Source: Hirudinaria manillensis
Lineage: Eukaryota > Annelida > Clitellata > Hirudinida > Hirudinidae
NCBI GenBank assembly: GCA_034509925.1
Contig: CM067532.1
Coordinates: 2,608,142-2,672,141 of the forward strand
Length of the DNA: 64,000 nt
Direction of reading: 5' to 3'
Positions 25,301 through 37,430 of the stretch are shown here, piece by piece. The first letter of the stretch is position 1; each line of letters starts with the position of its first letter. Made by a program: the position numbers and the translations under genes. A model generated the notes under the pieces. It did no database searches, was not told the DNA's origin, and worked only from the letters and a program-made list of their open reading frames with translations.

Positions 25301-28231
25301 AAATAAACAAACAAACAAATAAATAAATAAATGATTAATTAATAATTAATTTAAATAAAATACCTTCTTTCTGATTATTATTTTTCTTTCCAATTCTTCT
25401 ATTGCAGGCACTTGCCAAGGACTGCTTGGTGTATCTGACTGCATGTTTGTTTCACAAGACATCAAACGTGGCCATCATATTTGCATGGATCGAATCACTT
25501 CTGGAGAAGTATGACTGCCACCTGCAGGTCATGCGCGACGTCATTTCGCACCTGGAGAATGAAAACGAAACCACGGAATTTTCGCTCAGTGTCATTTCAA
25601 GGCTCAGGCAGATCGTTGAAGAAAGGTTGAGTTTTGTATTCCTGTGATATGGAACAAATATAATAATAATAATAATGGTCATAATAATAATAATAATAAC
25701 TTATGATGATGATTGTGATGAATTGATGCCAATTGAGATGGTCCATGATCATGTTTTCATGCATATCTGTGAATTTAGCAATGATTCACCAATGATTTAT
25801 GGTCTGCTGTTGAGATAAATGATAGATTTATGTGGATTTATTGAGGTAACGTGGTTATAATATATCTTTTATAAAGTCTCACCAACCATCCCAATTTTAA
25901 GAGGAGTTTGTAATGCTCCATTTCATTTTAAAGTTTAACTCTCATACTTTTGTATCTTTTGTTGCTTGAGTAACAATCATCATCATTCTGTTGCGTGCAT
26001 CTTCGAGTCATTTAAATAAGTGTGATTTTCATCACCAGTCACGAGAATCACAGACAGGTCAATGATAGTGACCAACAGGTTTCTCATTTTAATATAAACA
26101 TTTAAATATAATTTTTATCTTTAAATTTGCAGTTCAAATAGAAACTCACCGACTTTTCGATCGACTTCCCAGAAACAAGTCGTCCCTGAAAATAAATCTG
26201 CCGAAGTTTCAGAAAATCATCTTTCTATTGTAAACAAAACTTTTCCTCAAACTTTGAATGTCGACGAACCACTTCATCTCTCGGGATATCGAGTTCATGA
26301 TAAGACTTCTGAAACTGACACTAGTCTTCCTCAAGAGCGTGTCGATAACAACGCGAATGAGGATACGAGTACCTCGAATCAAGTTGTAAACAAAGATTTG
26401 TGTCCGATTAAAAATAAGGGCGACGAACGATCTGTTGGCGATCCGTCCGTGATTCTCGTGACCGGTGATGAAAATCACACTCATTTAAATGACTCGAAGA
26501 TGCACGCAACAGAAACTACGGCAACTAAAAGCGAGAATTTCGAAGGGATGAAAAGATCCGATTTGATTAAAAGCGAAACTGAATCTAAAACGGAAAGGAG
26601 CGAACGAGACGGTGGAAAATCCGCGAAATTGGAAACCGACGAAAAATTAAGAAGCAGCTACTTTGAAAATGTCGGTTTTTTGTCGTCTCAAACGTCTATG
26701 ATCGACGAGTTACGTGACCCGAGTCAATCATCCGTTTCGAAAATGTCGGAGGATATCTCGATGGAAGATAGGCCTTCAAATACCTCAAAAGATGTCAGAG
26801 ACAATTTTTCCAACTTCTGGAGAGAGGAATCGGTTAGGACGGATTTGTGCAAGAACGACGGGTCCAGAAGAGATTCCTCCAGGGCTTACGGAGGTGCTTC
26901 CCTTTGTACGAGCATGTCTCTTTTGGAAAGCAAGGTTGATTTTTTAGACTAAATTTTATTTATGGAATTCGTTAAAACTGGAATAAACTCATGAACAGAT
27001 GGAAGAGTAATTTTTTTAAAATTATTATCTTCAGTCCACATTGTGCCCTGATAGTTTGGAGATGTATTGCGATTCTCATAAGCAAGAGGTGATGAATTCG
27101 ATCAGAAAGGTACTCGAGAAGTCTCCGATACCGAGAGACGTTCTGATTTCCGGTGCCGGCAAGAACCAAAAGTGCTTCATCGAGTTCTGCTGCCCTTCCA
27201 AAGAGCCCAGGTGTGCCTTCAGAAGCAATTCCGGCTTTCGCCTGGAGACGAAGCACGCGAGACTCTGGCTCCACGTGATGTACCTCGGGGAGAGCATCGA
27301 GAGCGGTTCGTGCCTGGACAATCTGGAATCTTTGAATCGCAGAGACTGTCGCAGTCTCGGAAACGTGTCCGCAAACGCGAGCGGCCAATCGGGGAGTTGT
27401 TGCCCGAAACACAAGCAGCAGACGAAGATGAAGAACAAAATCAGACTGGCCTGGTCTTCCGTGCACTCTTTGGAAAAGAAGAGTTTCATCAAAACTGTTC
27501 TTTCTGGCTTTCCTCACGAAAAGGTTGCTGTTTGTATTTGAGTTTCTGTTTTGCATTGAAAACTTATTTATAAGGAGAGGGATTAATTTGTTAATCGATT
27601 AATTTGTCAGCAAAATATTCATTAAATTATAACAACAGGACTTACAATTTCAAAGTCCGATTTCATCTGCTTGCTTATAAAATATTTCCATAGATTCAAA
27701 ATTTTTTTTATTTTATATAACATTTCAGGAGATAAACAAAGCTCTGAAAGAGCTACAGGAGAGTCGTTGCTTTGATTTGTTTTCAAGGAACGAAGGCTCA
27801 GAAGAGTGGCTTTGTTTCGTCTGCAGGAATAGAACCCACAGCCCCTCGTTTTTGAGGAGCGACGGATCTCTTAACGTGAACAGTGAGTGAATTCATTCCA
27901 TCCGAATGAAGATTCACAGCTTAGTTGTTATTTAGCATGTTATTATTATTATTGTACACATTTTTCCTGCTTCTTCTCGGTCTCACAGCCGGTGATGAAT
28001 GAATGCTGAGCACTACCAGTGCTCTCAGCAATTCACCCAAGAACTTTTCGAAGAATGTGGGCAGTGCCCAGCAAGGAGATCTTCTGAATCTCCGAAGTCT
28101 TGGGTCGTCCTGGTATCAACTCTACATACTTTGTAAAGTCTTTTCTTAGCGTTCCGAAGTTTCAGAAAATCATCTTTCTATTGAAAACAAAACTTTTCCT
28201 CAAACTTAGAATGTCAACGAACCACTTCTTC

Positions 28232-28269
<38 letters not shown>

Positions 28270-28947
28270 CGTCGTCGTCATCATCATCACCACCATCACC
28301 ATCATCATCATCATCATTTTTTTAATCATTGATAGTCAGTTTTTTCCTTGAATTTCAGGCATCCTTAAAAAGAAAAGTGGCTACTTGAAGCTTTTCAAAC
28401 CTTGGAAGTTCACGAGATTTCTTATCGACGGTTTCAATCTGTCTTACATGAGCAACAATCAGGTTGATCATATCATCTTGAGATGTCAATGTTGATGTTT
28501 TTGCACTGACATGGGTTAACTTGCATTCTTTTACCTTCCTGCATGCGACATTAAAGGCATTGGTTGTGTTGTGTTGTGATTGAAACCCAGCCTGCATACA
28601 AGATTTCTTGTGCTTATCTGAGTAATTTATTAATAATAATAGACTTTTTTTTGTTAAATTATTTTTATTAAATAATTTCCTGTCAGCCCGTTCATTTGGA
28701 GGAGATCACAAAAGTAAAAGCCAAAGAACACAGCATGCTACTCGCCAAATACACAACCATTTCACTCACCGCCGTAAAAGCAAAGTCCTTGCAGACGTTC
28801 GGAACTGCGGACGGAGACTGCAACAGGCTCAAGAAGAAGAGACTGATTCTGAGATTTTTTGATCAGAACGAGGCCAAGACCTGGATAAGGTGCCTCTACA
28901 TGGTCATGACGAGGTTTCAAAGCTTATCCGACAATCTCGGGACGTGA
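22361..28947 (+). CDS. VEPH1: VEPH1/melted homologue (ARM-like plus PH domain)
   Basis: Melted/VEPH1 is a membrane-recruited PH protein known from fly work to modulate insulin/TOR and Hippo-type signalling. Eleven in-frame exons: 22361-22569, 22644-22785, 22873-23050, 23882-24051, 24505-24717, 25408-25625, 26133-26934, 27035-27523, 27729-27882, 28359-28462 and 28687-28947, 979 residues (human about 833). The N-terminus matches the family closely (KAGELFQVDDRFIEPHL, NDQNVAEICLTR, PHAKISSDIL) and continues as an alpha-helical ARM-like repeat region to about residue 377. Exon 7 encodes about 267 residues of Ser/Lys/Glu-rich, poorly conserved linker. Exons 8-9 carry the conserved Cys-containing middle part (CFDLFSR, EEWLCFVCRNR). 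Exons 10-11 (about 859-970) are the PH domain, starting SGYLKLFKPWKFTRFLIDG. The start codon opens the family motif directly. Confidence 0.93.
24742..24810 (+). repeat. Dispersed repeat fragment in VEPH1 intron 5
   Basis: About 38 bases beginning TTATGACTCCAGAA and ending CGGTTTATTA match, with a few differences, the reverse complement of a segment near 45627-45669. Two copies in unrelated places suggest a dispersed element. Its class is unknown. Confidence 0.4.
28000..28135. repeat. Possible dispersed element in VEPH1 intron 9
   Basis: A GC-richer, non-conserved patch containing CAGTGCTCTCAGC and GTGGGCAGTGCCCAGC stands out from the surrounding intron. It resembles debris of a dispersed retroelement by composition only; no second copy is seen in the window. 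Confidence 0.25.
28154..28228 (+). repeat. Partial copy of VEPH1 exon 7 inside intron 9
   Basis: These 75 bases match exon 7 positions 26201-26275 with three substitutions. One of them turns TTTGAA into TTAGAA, which puts a stop in the original frame. The copy ends where an ATT/GTC/ATC microsatellite begins. It is in the same orientation and about 1.95 kb downstream of its source. Confidence 0.92.
28229..28322. repeat. ATT/GTC/ATC microsatellite
   Basis: ATT triplets followed by GTC, ATC and ACC triplets, directly abutting the duplicated VEPH1 exon segment. Confidence 0.9.
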
Positions 28948-30534
28948 CTTCTTTCCGATTCCGAGCGACTTTTAGCCTTTCAGGCGACGTGCCACAATGC
29001 TCATGTTTTGTTTTTTTGGAAGGTTTTCAAAGACTATTACTATTACTCACTTGGTTCTGTTGTTTTGTGTTGTTTTGCAGAATTAATTTCTTATGATTTT
29101 AATAAGAAATTATTTTTAATAAGAAAGATGGACTGGAAAGATTCCCAAAGACATTCCTGATCTTTTTCTTTTTTTTTTCAATACTTAATTTTCCATTTAT
29201 TTGCCTTCGTTCTGTAGGATGAGCTCAGGAGTATTTATGTCCGCTTCACATCTGCACGAAACAATTATTTATTTTATTTTTATTTTATTTTTAATTCTCT
29301 TTTGGATTTGGGAAGTTTATTGTTGATTTTATCTGATTTCTTGGTGACTACTGTTTTGAAATTTAGGAGTTTTTTTTGAGGATACTGCTACGAATTTGAG
29401 AATGGAACGATCGAAATTGTGTATCCAGTCTGCAATAATATGCATTTTTTATAAATTAAGAAAATATTTTGTCTTCCCATTACTTGACAAAATCGAACAA
29501 TTGATTTAAAATATTCTATACTTCACAGAAGTCTAAAAAGGAGCTGGAATGTCTTCAAATGTGATGTAGGATCAGATGTTGAGATGATAATTGGGCAAAT
29601 GACAGGCAAAAGATGGACAAATTATTGGTTTGCCTTGGATTTCCAGAGTCGGGAAGTAGGGTAGGATCTGAATGGTATTTGGGTAGGGTTAGGCCAGGGT
29701 TTGAGTGGACTAAGCACGAAAGATGTTTGCCTGTGAGTTGTCTTCTGCCTCTCGTTTGTGTAACATCAGTCGAGAAGTGTGGCCAGTGCGATGTTGTCGA
29801 GTTTCGTACACAGGACGACAAAACTCCGCTAAACGTTGGGAAGTGGATGGGTTGCCAAGAATAATGAAAATATTGAGTATAAGGCAGATTATGAAAAGGT
29901 TTGAAATTGTCAGATGTTTTTGCGTTTTTATTTTCGACTCCTCAATCCCTGATCAGTTTTGAAATAGCCATAACTTGCTAATTCATTCATTTTGAGTGTT
30001 AGTTAAGTTAGTTATTATAAATAAATAAGATACAATAATAGTAATAACGCTAACAATAAATATATATAATACTATAGGTAATCATAACTTTAAACTTACC
30101 GAATTATATAATATTCCAATGGTAAGGTCAATTGAAGATGAGTGAATAGTGAATACCGGATCAGATGTTACGTCTTCCATGTTAACAAAGACAGACTTCG
30201 AAGTCTAAAACTTTATCTTTATTTTTTTAATCGAACGCCAACGGTCTAATTGTTGCCAAAAGACCAGCGAATCGCAAAGCAGATTGTCAGGGGCATTACC
30301 CCTCCCAATTATTTAGTTCGTCCGCTTTAAGTCGTGGTCGATTGGCTGCAAGGAATGAGCCTGGAAAGTGAAACAGACAGTTGATAATCATAATAATTTA
30401 TTTACAAGATTTTTGTGATTGTCTGCTTGTTGATAGTAATTATTTAAATATAAAAAATCTTTCCTTGTTCTTTTTTAAAACAATTTGTATGTTATGAATA
30501 AAAAGAAACATTTTCGGATATTAATATCGAATTT
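28948..30534. other. Gene-free stretch between VEPH1 and the lectin array
   Basis: VEPH1 3' UTR is expected at the left end. The stretch holds a GTAGGGTTAGG-rich patch (about 29655-29702) and a GC-richer segment (30230-30365) of repeat-like composition. Open frames at 29555-29864 resemble nothing known. Confidence 0.5.
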
Positions 30535-31984
30535 ATGGAAAATAGCCGATCTGGTCTCAACTTTAGAAATGTATTACTGCACAAAATTATTGCTCTGTTT
30601 GTAACGTTTCACAGATGCTCGTCTTTTGGGAAGCAATTTACGTATTCGAGGTTAACCAACAGCCAAGGAATAAATATGTGCATGTCAGAAAAACCAGGAA
30701 TTTTGCAAGCCAATGTGATAAACTTAATAAGATGTCTTCTGATTTGCTCAGTGAAATTTTCGGAGGGCTATTCTTGCATCAGGTGAGAACCTTCGGGGTT
30801 ACGATAAGATACGATTTTATTTTATTTTTTTAAATTGACCACCTAACATGCCTATCACTTCCAAATGCCAAATTTGACTACAAGAATTTTCCTAAAACCT
30901 GTTTGACAACAATAATAATAGTAGTTTGTAAGACGTGCATAGCGTCGGAGGCACTTTGTATGTTTCTATGCCTCTATTGTGGATTTCCTGAAGAGTTGAG
31001 TCTTGAAGAGCTGCAAGGAAGATTGAGCTCTTACAAATGGGGGCAGCTCTTTCCAGACGGCTGGAGAGGCATGTGAGAAGCCTCTGTTGATAATGGAAGA
31101 TCTGTGGACAGGTTGATGAAGGTAGATTTGTAGCTGCTGAGCGGAGGGCGATGTCGAGTGAGCGGCTGCGCTGTAAGAGGCGGCGGAAGAATGGCAGAAT
31201 GGATGTCATAAGCGATGAGATCGCTATTTTGATTATGATTCTGATGGAGATGGGTGGACAATGCAGTTTTCTCAGGCATTTAGAGAAGAGCACCTAAGAA
31301 AGTAGGCATTGGTAAAATTGCACGGTACTATTATGTCGGTTCTAAGTGACTCAAGCTAATCTCCAATATGTCCAGAATCAATTACAGAAAGATTAACATG
31401 TCGTGCGAATTGATCAACAACTGGAGAGAAAACTATTCCTTGACAGTGTCCAATTCCTCCTCTGAATGTGTTTCATACTACAACACAGGTTAGTTGAATA
31501 GTTTCAATTTATTTGTAGTATGGTTTTGGAGATCATTAAAGCATTGATGAATGAATGAATGAATTGCCGAATGAGGGAACGGGTGAATGAAAAATTGTCG
31601 GTGAAATTACGTTCGAAAAATAGATAATTAAAAAGAAATAATTGCATCTAATTCTTCAGGTATTCAAAATTACAGTCTAGAATTTATTGCAGCTTGTCCG
31701 CCAAACTTTTCTCACTTAACGAAATATGGAAAATGTTACAAGATGGAGGTGGGCGCGTGGAATTTCTCGGCTTCCACCAGTCACTGCAACGCCCTTCATC
31801 CACTTTCCCATGCTGTTACCATCGATGATAGCTTAGAAACAACAGCTTTGATTGACTATTTTGGGCAAAAAGCAGGTGGCCTTATTCGAATGTCTTCTTG
31901 AATTTTTAATTTACAAATTATTTAATAAATGGATCACGTAAATAAAGTAAGTAAGTAAGTAAGTAAGTAATAATAATCATAGTA

Positions 31985-32032
<48 letters not shown>

Positions 32033-32870
32033 TTAATAATAATAATAATAATAATTTTAATATTGTAAGACGAATGCGATGATGGCAGCATGAAGCATAT
32101 TTAACAACCCTATTCTGAGCACAAACTGTTTTCACATCAAACAAATTCACAAAAGCTGAGAACTTTTTGGAATGAAAATCAATGAATTTTCGGTGCTTTT
32201 CTTTGGAAAATACTTGCCTTTTAATGTTTGCACTAGTTTTTGTTCCATAAATGTTGCAAACGGACTTCTGCATTGCACTTACTGTTTGGAATCTCAATGA
32301 AATCTGGGTCAGCCTTATGGGTGGGTGGGTGAGTGAGTGAGTGAGTGAGTGAGTGAGTGAGTGAGTGAGTGGAATGTCGGAATAAATAAATAAATTATCT
32401 ATTATTTGATAAAATGCTTTAAAAAAGTCCAAGAACTAAAATTTGAATTTTTATTTATTTTCTATATTTAAACATTTTTTTCTTTCGAGTCAAAATAGGT
32501 CTCAATTGTTTGCCTGCCATTCGTTGAAGTGTCACTTTGTTAACGTTTTACTGTTCATTGTAATATTAATTAATATAATAATTGTTTGCATTAATCTGTA
32601 GTCAGCGGATGCAAGAACCAATACGTCCCACAAATTATCGACATATGGAGTTCTGGAAGAAGATTGTTTCCAACGATAAACTCTTCTTTCGTCTGGCAAC
32701 CTTTTCCAAATAGACTGATACCCTTTGGATCCTACAAGAACTGGATGATTGGAGAACCAAATTTCCAGACGAATCGAGAACTATGTGTCGGATTGTGGAC
32801 GAACTTCACTTGGAATGACGATGATTGTTCTTTCTTTAAGTGCGTTCTTTGTGAAGTTGATGTTAATTAA
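30535..32870 (+). CDS. Secreted PAN/C-type lectin protein, array copy 1
   Basis: Four exons (30535-30782, 31376-31488, 31693-31875, 32602-32870) give 270 residues with intron phases 2, 1, 1. A hydrophobic segment near residues 12-25 is a likely signal peptide. The PAN/apple-like domain spans exons 1-2: Cys in MCMSEKP, RCLLIC, YSCIRINYR, SCELINNW and ECVSYYN. The C-type lectin domain spans exons 3-4: ACPPNFSHL, GKCYKMEVG, HCNALHPLSHAV, DIWSSGRR, FVWQPFPNRLIPFG, GEPNF, FTWNDDDC and CVLCEVDVN. EPN and WND together are the classical calcium-dependent mannose-type signature. An AATAAA lies at 33143. The N-terminus is longer than in the other copies. Function is unknown; an extracellular sugar-binding role is inferred from the domains. 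Confidence 0.88.
30900..31290. repeat. Possible inserted element in intron 1 of lectin copy 1
   Basis: About 390 bases of GC-richer sequence with an open minus-strand frame (30892-31293) sits in an otherwise AT-rich intron. The other five copies lack anything similar. The frame matches no family I recognise, so it is called a possible insertion by composition alone. Confidence 0.3.
31944..32057. repeat. AGTA and AAT microsatellites in lectin copy 1, intron 3
   Basis: About six AGTA units followed by a nearly pure AAT array of roughly 75 bases. Confidence 0.9.
32319..32372. repeat. GGGT/GAGT tetranucleotide repeat in lectin copy 1, intron 3
   Basis: Three GGGT units run into about ten GAGT units. 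Confidence 0.9.
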
Positions 32871-33608
32871 TTGGCAACTGCATCAGCCAAGCGAGGATTT
32901 TGGATTTCACTAACATATATTTTTTTATTCACTTTCTTCTCAATTGCTGTCTGTGATACGTGCGATAATCACATACGTTTAACTCTAGTTTATCCTCTTT
33001 TGTGTAGAACCAAGTGAAGAAGTGATGTTATCGAAGTCCTTTTCATAATTTTGAAGTTTTCTTGATTAATTAGTCGTATTACTTGATGCTGGTGAAGTCG
33101 CTACTTTTTCAGAATTCTCTATTATTGATAACGTTATCATTAAATAAACAAAATGTGAAGCATTTAAAATAGTGTTTACAAGATGATCGATGAGGAGGAT
33201 CTGGAAGTCTTTGCCGAGTGAGGCCCACAGAGGTTTGTAGAATAGTGAATGACAATGTGGGGGTAGGGTATGCCAGAAGCCAGGAAGGGTTGTCCATCCA
33301 CCCCAGTTTTTCTAGATAAAATTAAAATGAAAAATGATGTAGAAAATAATGGAAATGGTAATTTTGCAGATGGGAAAATTTATGTTCAATGAAATTTTGA
33401 AAATTTCAGAATCTGGCTTCGCAACAGGAAATGTAAAAATTTGCATAACAACGAGAAACATTGTTTTTTGTTTCAGAAACATTCACAAAGTATGAAATAC
33501 TTTAATAATTTAAAGCATCAATCGGCATTCTCATTTCCAGACCGACGTGATTCGAAAGTTATTTAAGAATTTTAAAACTTAAAACCAAAGTCTATCTTTG
33601 CCATAAAC

Positions 33609-33825
33609 ATGATCACGTTTTATCTGCTGTTTCCCATCAGTTGTTTCAGCAGCATCCTGGGCATTGAAAGGATAAACGAGTTTGTAAGAGTACCCAATGG
33701 TCTAGATGGGGACGTGTGCATCTCTAACAGGTCTGATTCTGTGATAAACGGTGTTAGGTCTGCAGCTCAATGCATTGAAATCTGCTCCAGACACATGCCG
33801 TATTCCTGCATAAGGTTTGACAATG

Positions 33826-33856
<31 letters not shown>

Positions 33857-35102
33857 TGTTATCGTTATTATTGCCCACTCATCCGAAAACGCAAATTTCC
33901 CGGCTTAATAACTATCATTGATTGTCTTAAGCCTTAAGTTATATTTTAATAACTTTTAATGTTAACAAGCAATCCAATATATCCATAATCTTTAATGAGT
34001 GACCCTTTGGAAGTTTTTGATATTCTATTTCCACACGCAAAGCAGAACATTCATTTACAGATTGAACTACAGAATGTCAAACAGTTCCTGTGAATTGTTC
34101 AATTATTGGAGGGATGGATATTCCATGGTGCCATCCAATTCTAGCGAATGCATCTCATTCTTGAATAGAGGTTAAATGATAATTTATAAATCATAAATAC
34201 GGTACCAGTTTCTGTGCTCTTTACTAATTTCTAAAACTTTTACAACCATCCAAGCGTGTCCTCTGATGACCTTCTCGTACAGAGCAGCCTACAGAAGATG
34301 TTACAAGTTGGAAATTGACAGGTGGAACTTCAGTGAATCACTGGAGCATTGCAACTCCATCCATCCACGCTCTCATGCTGTTGTCATTGAGCCCGCCTTA
34401 ACTGAGAGGAAGGCCTTAGTTGAATATTATAATACACTTAACTGTAAGTTGATAATTGACATCTTAAAGTTAACTTGGTCGGCTTAGAAATTCTAATTTA
34501 ATTTCTAAATAATTTTACATATTTTAGTAATTAAGCAATAAATAGCGTAAACAATTATAGACATAAATTAAATAAAGTTAAATATTAATTAATGTATAAG
34601 TAATTTCAAATTAAGTTTACATGTCTTAGCGATTAACATTAAATGGTAATGCCACAAAGAACTCAGAATTGATATCACATTATTTCCATAATATAATTAT
34701 TAATAATAATAATAAATAATAATATGTCATTTATATAGCGCCGTGCGCGTGAGCTACAGGGGCGCTGGACAGCCAAACTCTATTCATTATTTAAATTAAA
34801 TTAGCCAAATAAAACAACAAATAAAATTATTAGCCACAGGCTGCCGTAGTCGTATCAACCAAGCTTGGCCTGACATTTGGACGGCTGGAAGAATGTGTCC
34901 GTGGTTAAACGGATCCTACGTTTGGGTGCCTTTTCCCGGCCAAATGATAAATTTTGCAAAGGCAGTTAATTGGGTGGCTGGAGAACCAAGTTATGAAGGA
35001 GGTCTTGAAAGTTGTTTTCTCTTGTCTATGAGTTTTGGTCTCAGCGACGAAGAATGTTTTCGCAAGAAGTGTGTCATGTGCGAGGTCGATATTATCTATT
35101 GA
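33609..35102 (+). CDS. Secreted PAN/C-type lectin protein, array copy 2 (most divergent)
   Basis: Four exons (33609-33814, 34061-34170, 34255-34443, 34834-35102) give about 257 residues with the same phases as its neighbours. The start MITFYLLFPISCFSSILG is a signal peptide. PAN-like Cys positions are kept (VCISN, QCIEIC, YSCIRLNYR, SCELFNYW, ECISF). In the lectin domain the sugar motif reads GEPSYEG, and WND is replaced by LSDEEC, so the classical calcium site is broken although CVMCEVDI remains. The fourth exon acceptor is poor in pyrimidines, and a second choice at 34840 also keeps frame. Intron 3 holds a short repeat with GCGCC/GGCGC ends. It may have drifted in function; frame and splice sites are otherwise intact. 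Confidence 0.82.
34720..34780. repeat. Short MITE-like fragment with GCGCC ends
   Basis: CATTTATATAGCGCC and GGGGCGCTGG form imperfect inverted ends around a short core inside lectin copy 2, intron 3. A CATTTATATGGCGCC sequence recurs at about 60681. This suggests a dispersed short element. Confidence 0.35.
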
Positions 35103-35663
35103 AAGAATGTTTAACTAATATCCTGCTATGAACAATCTTTTATTAGTTTTACTAAATAGATTTCCATCAGAATTCTAACGATTATGTAATACAGTCATAG
35201 AAAACTTGCCTTTTGTTTGTTGAATACCGATCTTGTATTCAAGGTATTCATGGCTTGTACCTACGACGGGTAAGCCTTTGGGTGCAAATAATCATACAGT
35301 TGGAAAAATGTGGCTTCAATTTACATTTGCATTACACCATTTAATTGAATTAACCAAGAGATAATTTAATTTTAGATTTAGGATTTTAAAATTGGTCAAG
35401 ATTGGGGACAAAAATTCCTCGTAGACGAAGAATTTTTTTTCTCTTTTCAAAAAAATAAAAAATAAAAAAATAAAAAATAAATCAATCAATACTTTAAGGA
35501 GCAAATAGCTTGAGATAGGACAGCGTTTGTCAATGATTCTATGTCGAAACTATCCATCGGCATCTATTCTTCCAAAAACAACAACAACAAAAATAAATCT
35601 AAGATGTTAATGTTTGCAAATTAGTTTTAACAAGACTTGAAGTTTGGGCAAATTTTTAAGGAG

Positions 35664-35679
35664 ATCGATTAAAACATTC
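35664..35679 (+). promoter_or_regulatory. Promoter-proximal element shared with lectin copy 4
   Basis: ATCGATTAAAACATTC occurs 218 bases before the copy 3 start codon. It is identical at 15 of 16 bases to 45883-45898 before copy 4. A more degenerate version precedes copy 5 (49106-49121). Confidence 0.45.
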
Positions 35680-35881
35680 GCAACGAAGTCCACGAATGGA
35701 ACTTTTCAGAAAAATGATATATTATTCAGGATTCCTCTCGCAGTTTAAGGGCAAAAAAAAGTCAATTTTAATTTCAAACAATCTTTTTCAAACAATTTTT
35801 AGGCAGAATATTTTATTTTATGACATTAACCGAATTGAGAATAGAATGAAGGTACTATTTCGAATCAGTCGACGGACAAAG

Positions 35882-37111
35882 ATGGCTCGTACATTATTCC
35901 AGTTAAATCTGATCGTTCTGCTTTCATTCCAATGCTGTTCATCACTTTACAAGACGGCCATATTTTCCAGGACAAGTGACAAAGAAGGAAAAGGTCTTTG
36001 TATCTCGAGCCTACCCGAATTTGTATTTGGAAATGTGCCAAACTCAAAAAGATGTCTTCTGATCTGCTTGGCCACGTGGTTGTCCTTATATCCTTGCATT
36101 AGGTTCAATATTAAATTTTATTTAATTTATCTATTTAATTTTAACCATTGATTTGAGTTTACTGAAAGAGTGCTAATCGGTAAAATAAAAAGTACGGTGT
36201 GATGTGCAAATTGAATATTCCATCGTTTATAAAAACGAAGGAGCTGAACTTGAGCTGAAACATTTATAAAATCTGATGATATCACCTTTACTTTTAGATT
36301 TGTTGGAAAATAAATTTAACAATTTTTTAATTGTAATATTTAGTTTAAAAAAAATTTTCATTCTTTAATAATTTCAAAGAATCAACTACAGACGTGCAAG
36401 CAACTCTTGTGAATTGTACAGCAATTGGAGAAAGGATTCAATGACGGAGCTGACCAATTCGTATGACCAATGTGTTTCTCTCTTCAACGTGGGTGAGTCA
36501 TGGTAGTTAAGTAGTTAACTAGTTAAGTAATAGATTGGCTTGAACCATTAATTTATTACATTTCGTTACATTTTCTCAGCCTGTCCTCAATCCTTTGAAT
36601 TCTTACCTAAGTACAGAAAATGCTATTCCATGGGATATAATCAGTTGAATTTCAGTCAGTCACTGTACTATTGCAACTCCTTGCATCCACTTTCTCACGC
36701 TGTTGTTGTCGACGACAAAGATGAGACAACAGCTCTTGGCTATTACTTTTCATCGGCCGACAGTGAGTAATGACCAAGTATGTTTTGCCGATTTTGAAAC
36801 CAAAACGTGTAAAATTTAATTTTTTTTTCTACATTTTAGTCGCTCTATGCCAAATGAACAACCAGACAAATTTACCCAACATCTGGACCTCTGGCAGGAG
36901 GCAATTTCTAAACAAATCTTCCTCTTTCGTCTGGGAACCTTTTCCAGGTCAAGTGATACCGTTTGGAAATGATACTCATTGGTCATCAGGAGAACCAAAT
37001 TTTTATGACAACAATGAAAGTTGTATGGAGTTACTCCTTCAGGCTTACTGGAATGATGACAAATGTTGGAAGAAAAAATGTGTTTTGTGCGAGGTGGACA
37101 TAAGCGGTTGA
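35882..37111 (+). CDS. Secreted PAN/C-type lectin protein, array copy 3
   Basis: Four exons (35882-36102, 36380-36492, 36580-36762, 36840-37111) give 262 residues, phases 2, 1, 1. The start at 35882 was chosen because it opens a signal peptide (MARTLFQLNLIVLLSFQCCS) aligned with copies 4-6; the frame is open upstream, but those residues are not conserved. The PAN-like part has GLCISSLPE, RCLLIC, YPCIRINYR and SCELYSNWR. The lectin part has GEPNFYDNNESC, YWNDDKC and CVLCEVDIS, so the EPN plus WND mannose-type signature is complete. Exon 2 uses an AAAG acceptor. This is the last copy before the 9-kb interruption of the array. Confidence 0.9.
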
Positions 37112-37254
37112 AAGATTTCCTCCATTTTGATCAAATCCTTTGACAAGGTGTTAAGAAATTTTTTTTTCTAAACGTTGCACTAAAATAGTATCAAACGGCA
37201 TGTTTTTAATCGTTAAAATTGTTTTCAAAGCTTTTAAAAAAACTATTTTTGTTA

Positions 37255-37430
37255 TTTACATCTATCTATATGAATAAAAATGCAATGTGTGTTTGTATCA
37301 CGTAAATGTTCTCTGGAAGTACTTAACCAATTGCTTTGACATTTTGACACAACTATATCATGTAAAAATGCGCTTTTAATGGATAAAATAATCTGATTCT
37401 GTATCAATTGATGGGCACCGCTAGTTTTAT
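37255..37430 (+). mobile_element. Possible non-autonomous Helitron-like fragment
   Basis: The segment begins ATCTATCTATATGAATAAAA and ends near GGGCACCGCTAGTTTT. Both resemble, from memory, the ends of Helitron-type elements common in invertebrate genomes (3' CTAG-like end). Without a second copy or a hairpin check this is tentative. Confidence 0.35.

Noticed and set aside
29555..29864. Overlapping open frames on both strands downstream of VEPH1
   Set aside because: No family resemblance, no splice or signal features, and a telomere-like patch partly explains the open frame.
35696..35881. Upstream extension of lectin copy 3
   Set aside because: The frame is open, but the added residues are low-complexity and would bury the signal peptide that aligns with copies 4-6.
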